Assembly (NCBI RefSeq): GCF_013141715.1
Contig: NZ_WHOA01000064.1
Span: 1 to 57,025 of the forward strand
Source of the DNA: Paenibacillus phytorum
GTDB lineage: Bacteria; Bacillota; Bacilli; Paenibacillales; NBRC-103111
DNA length: 57,025 nucleotides
Reading direction: 5' to 3'
Below are positions 53,651 through 57,025 of this stretch, piece by piece (the stretch's first letter is position 1; each line of letters begins with the position of its first letter). The position numbers and the translations under genes are program-made. The notes beneath the pieces were generated by a model. The model did not search any database and was not told the DNA's origin. It worked only from the letters and a program-made list of their open reading frames with translations.

Positions 53651-54680
53651 TCATTTGCATTTGCTCATCGATGATACTTAAGAAAATCCGCACTAATTCG
53701 TCATCAAACTGTTTGCCTGCGTGAATAAGAAGTTGTTCCCTGACTTCATGCACGTGCAGCGAATCTCGGTATACTCTCGTAGAAGTCATCGCATCAAATG
53801 CATCTGCAATACTTACAATGCGGACAAGCAAGGGAATCTCTTCACCTTGTAGATTGTCTGGATATCCTCTCCCATCCATGCGTTCATGATGCCATTTTAC
53901 AATCGGCAGCAGATGCTCAACATCCGGCAAATCCTTTAGCAGCTCATAGCCAATTACAGGATGCTGGCGAATAACGTTAAATTCTTCATCTGATAACCGC
54001 CCAGGTTTCATCAAAATATGATCGGGAATTGCTATTTTTCCAATGTCATGCAAAAGAGCCCCTAACTTCAGGCGTTCCAGTTCAGCCTCACTTACCCCCG
54101 CCTTTGCTCCAAGTAAAGTAGAGTAGAAAGCGACATTATAACAGTGATCGACCGTGAAGCTATCTTTAACCCTCAATGTATTAAAAAGATTCTCGTAAGC
54201 TTTCTGTTTCAGTACTTGTCTCCGGAATTGAATCTTTTTAATCAATTGCTCCATATGCAGTTTAATGAGGTTGCACAGTTGCAATTGATCCTCTGTAAGT
54301 TGAATATCAGAAGGAAATGAGAATAATAAAGCCCCGTAAGAAGGACCATGCTTTATATGAAAACCGTATATACACTCGTATTTACTCATTATAAGATAAT
54401 TTTTTAAATGACTTTCTGCCTTATGTACAGATAAACGTATCCCATCGGGATTTCGGATAAAAAACTGAGTTTGGAGCACTATTTGCTGTAACTGGTCCAT
54501 GACTGCGGTACTAATATTAACCGAATAAGATGCTGGGGTGCTCTGATGTTTCTCGTCTATAAGAAAGAGAGAGATATGTTCGCAGCCAATTGTTTTCTTG
54601 GCGATATCACTCAATTGTCCGATCGATTCGAAGATGGAATCAGAATTTATCACATTTTTAAAAAACAATGAATTCTGCAT
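53643..54680 (-). CDS. HD-GYP cyclic di-GMP phosphodiesterase with N-terminal GAF-like domain
   Basis: A 345-residue protein. The N-terminal 150 residues are GAF-like (IGCEHISLFLIDEK, YGALLFSFPSDI). The HD-GYP domain (about 165-335) shows TVDHCYNVAFYS, LHDIGKIAIPDHIL, RQHPVIGYELL, HHERMDGRGYP and IADAFDAMTS with all metal residues, so it should hydrolyse cyclic di-GMP. The ATG at 54680 has AGAGG seven bases upstream; an in-frame TTG at 54704 is the alternative. It is first in an operon whose next gene makes the same messenger. A 13-bp palindrome (AGGAGA-T-TCTCCT, 54749-54761) lies in its leader. Confidence 0.9.
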   Translation of the reverse strand: MQNSLFFKNVINSDSIFESIGQLSDIAKKTIGCEHISLFLIDEKHQSTPASYSVNISTAVMDQLQQIVLQTQFFIRNPDGIRLSVHKAESHLKNYLIMSKYECIYGFHIKHGPSYGALLFSFPSDIQLTEDQLQLCNLIKLHMEQLIKKIQFRRQVLKQKAYENLFNTLRVKDSFTVDHCYNVAFYSTLLGAKAGVSEAELERLKLGALLHDIGKIAIPDHILMKPGRLSDEEFNVIRQHPVIGYELLKDLPDVEHLLPIVKWHHERMDGRGYPDNLQGEEIPLLVRIVSIADAFDAMTSTRVYRDSLHVHEVREQLLIHAGKQFDDELVRIFLSIIDEQMQMNG

Positions 54681-54748
54681 AGATGTACCTCTTATTCTTC
54701 TCAAATAAACTTCCCCAACTATTTAATTAGTACTAGTTCTTCTTAATA

Positions 54749-54761
54749 AGGAGATTCTCCT
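54749..54761. promoter_or_regulatory. small palindrome upstream of the HD-GYP operon
   Basis: AGGAGA-T-TCTCCT is a perfect 6-bp palindrome about 70 bp before the HD-GYP start codon, in a very A+T-rich leader. It could be an operator; nothing else supports that. The rest of 54705-54890 shows no gene. Confidence 0.3.
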
Positions 54762-54894
54762 CTATTATAAATAAAAATTTCCATTATTTTAATATTTTTT
54801 TACTCATATCGCTATATAATTACTCACTTTTTGTTAATTTCTTAGATTATTCTCTCGATTTCTGTCAGATAACTTGAATAGATCCCGCACCAAA

Positions 54895-54939
54895 AGCAAA
54901 AAGGCCTACCCCTTTCTAATGAAATAGGCTGACCTTTTC
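54895..54939 (-). terminator. terminator of the repeat-protein gene
   Basis: On the minus strand AAAAGG and GCCTA pair with TAGGC and CTTTTT (with a small bulge), with five Ts at the end, 14 bases after the stop codon. Confidence 0.75.
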
Positions 54940-54952
54940 TAGTTATAAAGAT

Positions 54953-56776
54953 CTAGTTACCTGACATAATAGGTTTAATAAGTGATAACAAGAGCTGTGT
55001 GTCCTCTTTACCAATTTGGGAGAAGGGGTTAGACGGATTGTTGAGAGTTAATAGAATCTGCTCAATGTCGATTGCTGTAATTCCCTTAAAATATTTTTGC
55101 TTAAGCGCATTTTGTACCTGATAAGAAGAATAATTGTCTTGAATATAGACCGGTGAGCCATAAAGGGACAAGTGATTATTATAGTCCATGTTATAGATGG
55201 ATATAAAATTTGCTCCTTGCGGAATCATGATAGACGTCGGAATAGATAGCCTCCATGGTGCCCCTTTAGTTACATGACCTATTTCAACAGAACTCACATT
55301 ATACCCTGTAAAATAAGCATAGTATGCCTTAATGTTCGACTCATTGTTGTCCTGATTCCATGTGATATGTCCACGGATACTTCGATAGTGCTCGTCCCAA
55401 TCTGTAAATTGAATCGTTGGGGGCAGCGGATAATAGGCAGGTATGTCATTCTCTTCGCCACTTTCAAGATCAGAGTATATCGCAATCTGCGTTGCGCCAT
55501 TAGGGATTATGATAGGCTCGTTAATATTTAAACCGTTGTAATTCATATGGTTATCTATGATAGGAGGTTCCAAGGCAGAACCGACCAATTGTAATTTCGT
55601 TCCATTTGCATCGGTAAAATAAATCGTTTGACCAGCTAGTTGAAGGAGAATATTACGATCTGACGATACTTCCCATCTTAGCCAACCAGCTATTTTCCCC
55701 GCTTGCGGGTAATACAGTTGCCCTTCGAAGTTACTCGGCACAGGTAAATTCGATGTTGTAGTGACAGGTGTTAATGGATCCGATAAACGATTATCATACA
55801 TGAATACAATGGGCCAACTTCCAGGTTCTTCTCCATTACTGTTATTTACTACTACCCCGATTTCTACGACATCTGTTGGTAGCGTTGGCAAAGTAAACTG
55901 ATAAGCTTTATCTGCCCTTTTTCCGACAACACCCAAATGATGGTATACATTTAATGCATTCTTTGTTCGATAGTATACACGGTACCCTGTAACTTGAGAT
56001 TCATTCGTAGAACCAGTCCAATTCAGCACTCCATCAATAACTCCGCCGGTCGGATTGGTATCTTTGAAGAGTAATTGACCAGGAGAATACAGGGACGATT
56101 TCCAAATTGGACTTGTCACTTGAGCCAAGACAGATGATTCTGACTTCAACTCCAAGCCTATTCTTGTCGCTCCCGCTGGAATGGGTATTGCCGTTGGCAA
56201 AGTAAATTGATTAAGCGTCGTACTAATATTTGAATACACGTTACCAACTACCGAATTATAGCTGTCTAAAAAATTTATATTTATTTGGCTATTGGCGGGA
56301 ACCGTTCCATACGTATTCCATGTTACCCTTCCTTGAATTACAGTTAATGAAGAGTATTCAAGATTGTCTTTAAAGTTAAAACTCTCAAAAGCGGTATAAC
56401 CGCCTCTATGTTCTAACGTCACATTATGCGAATAGTTACCACTCACTTGACCGCCGATATATGTATCATTGAAATATCCAGGAGCTGAGATATAGATGCT
56501 ATAATTTGCAACTGGTAAATTTTCTAGTTTACCATGACCGACTCCGTCTAACTGAATTCGTAATGGAAACGGTAAGCTCTCTGAGGTAACAACAACCTTA
56601 GCTGAGCTAATTGGTTGTGACTCAGTATTTTTCACGGTGACATCAATAGAAGCGACTGAAACATCTGAGCCACCAGGCAAAACCGCAGCAGAAGCTTTAT
56701 CAAGATGAGGTAATGTTACCAACAAAATGATTGTAACGATCAAAGCCGCAATCCATTTTGAATGACTTACTTTCAT
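54953..56776 (-). CDS. secreted protein with Cna/carboxypeptidase-like domain and four internal repeats
   Basis: A 607-residue exported protein. Signal peptide MKVSHSKWIAALIVTIILLV with cleavage near KASAA (about residue 31). Residues about 42-120 form a carboxypeptidase-regulatory-like beta domain (DVTVKNTESQPISSAKVVV, LENLPVANYSIYISAPGY). Four repeats of about 95-110 residues follow (about 140, 245, 350 and 455), each with G-x-(I/V/L)-x-W near its start and an IP-x-GA-x-x-I-type strand near its end. The C-terminal 50 residues are helical (ITAIDIEQILLTLNN). There is no LPXTG, SLH or other anchor. ATG at 56776 with GGGGAGAG upstream. Probably a cell-surface or matrix protein; function unknown. 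Confidence 0.75.
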   Translation of the reverse strand: MKVSHSKWIAALIVTIILLVTLPHLDKASAAVLPGGSDVSVASIDVTVKNTESQPISSAKVVVTSESLPFPLRIQLDGVGHGKLENLPVANYSIYISAPGYFNDTYIGGQVSGNYSHNVTLEHRGGYTAFESFNFKDNLEYSSLTVIQGRVTWNTYGTVPANSQININFLDSYNSVVGNVYSNISTTLNQFTLPTAIPIPAGATRIGLELKSESSVLAQVTSPIWKSSLYSPGQLLFKDTNPTGGVIDGVLNWTGSTNESQVTGYRVYYRTKNALNVYHHLGVVGKRADKAYQFTLPTLPTDVVEIGVVVNNSNGEEPGSWPIVFMYDNRLSDPLTPVTTTSNLPVPSNFEGQLYYPQAGKIAGWLRWEVSSDRNILLQLAGQTIYFTDANGTKLQLVGSALEPPIIDNHMNYNGLNINEPIIIPNGATQIAIYSDLESGEENDIPAYYPLPPTIQFTDWDEHYRSIRGHITWNQDNNESNIKAYYAYFTGYNVSSVEIGHVTKGAPWRLSIPTSIMIPQGANFISIYNMDYNNHLSLYGSPVYIQDNYSSYQVQNALKQKYFKGITAIDIEQILLTLNNPSNPFSQIGKEDTQLLLSLIKPIMSGN

Positions 56777-56978
56777 CAAACTCTCCCCTTAGACCAATAA
56801 TCTGTTCATATTCCTTTCGACATGATATGACATTTTCCTCTATTTTATAGGTAAAAATAACCTCTTTCTCAGTTAACGTATAACTGGGAAAAAGGTTAAT
56901 GTCTGCTTCGCTTCCTTAATGCCATTAACCTTCAACAATGCAATTAAACGTTATCGTTTAACTATAGGAATACAAAAA

Positions 56979-57020
56979 AAAGCATAATCTAGCAGTGAAA
57001 TCACTACTAGATTATGCTTT
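56979..57020 (-). terminator. terminator for a minus-strand gene beyond the window
   Basis: AAAGCATAATCTAG and CTAGATTATGCTTT pair around an AGTG/CACT inner stem with one mismatch. On the minus strand it ends in eight Ts, so it should stop a transcript entering from the right of the window. Nearby TTAAACG-TTAT-CGTTTAA (56944-56961) is a small palindrome. Confidence 0.8.
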
Positions 57021-57025
57021 ACTAT

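Noticed and set aside
54705..54890. Possible cyclic di-GMP riboswitch before the HD-GYP operon
   Set aside because: The leader is A+T-rich and lacks the conserved GEMM motifs and stem pairings; only a 13-bp palindrome is visible.

Overview
The window looks like chromosome of a Paenibacillus-type Gram-positive bacterium (Paenibacillaceae, Bacillota). The grounds are strong GGAGG-type ribosome binding sites with ATG/GTG/TTG starts, an SLH-anchored cell-wall nucleotidase, two YesM/YesN-type two-component systems each next to sugar ABC transporter genes, an HPr kinase family protein, MscL, and a class A penicillin-binding protein with a hydrophilic tail. I see no rRNA, tRNA, phage, insertion sequence or CRISPR array.

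Layout. 0.3-3.9 kb: small proteins and an SLH 5'-nucleotidase. 3.9-6.6 kb: a CHASE3/GAF hybrid histidine kinase. 6.8-12.6 kb: housekeeping genes (histidinol-phosphate aminotransferase, MscL with a zinc ribbon, a short-chain dehydrogenase, adenosine deaminase, AlkD-like glycosylase, HAD phosphatase). 12.7-15.8 kb: an acyl-CoA ligase/thioesterase/dienoyl-CoA-reductase-like operon. 16.1-17.2 kb: a frameshifted membrane diguanylate cyclase. 17.3-24.0 kb: a sensor kinase, AraC-type regulator and MalEFG-type sugar transporter. 24.2-26.5 kb: a YheO/DauR-like regulator, a D-serine dehydratase/D-threonine aldolase-family enzyme and a RidA protein. 27.6-29.4 kb: a chemoreceptor. 29.5-37.9 kb: AraC-type regulator, sensor kinase, sugar-binding lipoprotein and mglBAC. 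38.4-41.9 kb: MoxR, DUF58 and DUF4129 genes. 42.5-44.8 kb: a 56-codon gene, a zinc-ribbon protein, an HprK-like protein and a membrane-protein gene broken by an in-frame stop. 44.9-48.0 kb: a secreted protein with a charged tail and a class A PBP. 48.2-54.7 kb: an aldo/keto reductase, then an apparent operon of HD-GYP, REC-GGDEF, double-GAF kinase and a thiamine-diphosphate enzyme. 55.0-56.8 kb: a secreted protein with four internal repeats.

The most unusual feature lies between the genes. Nearly every long intergenic stretch (9.4, 15.8, 26.6-27.1, 27.3-27.5, 38.1-38.3, 41.9-42.2 kb) carries small imperfect-palindrome elements. In the clearest arrays the elements begin alternately about 51 and 61-62 bp apart, giving a compound period of 112-113 bp, although primary sequence differs between arrays. 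This shared geometry is the best candidate for something undescribed. Other points are two decayed genes, a terminator built from the last codons of an overlapping gene, a short gene bracketed by its own ribosome binding site and terminator, and a divergent HprK.
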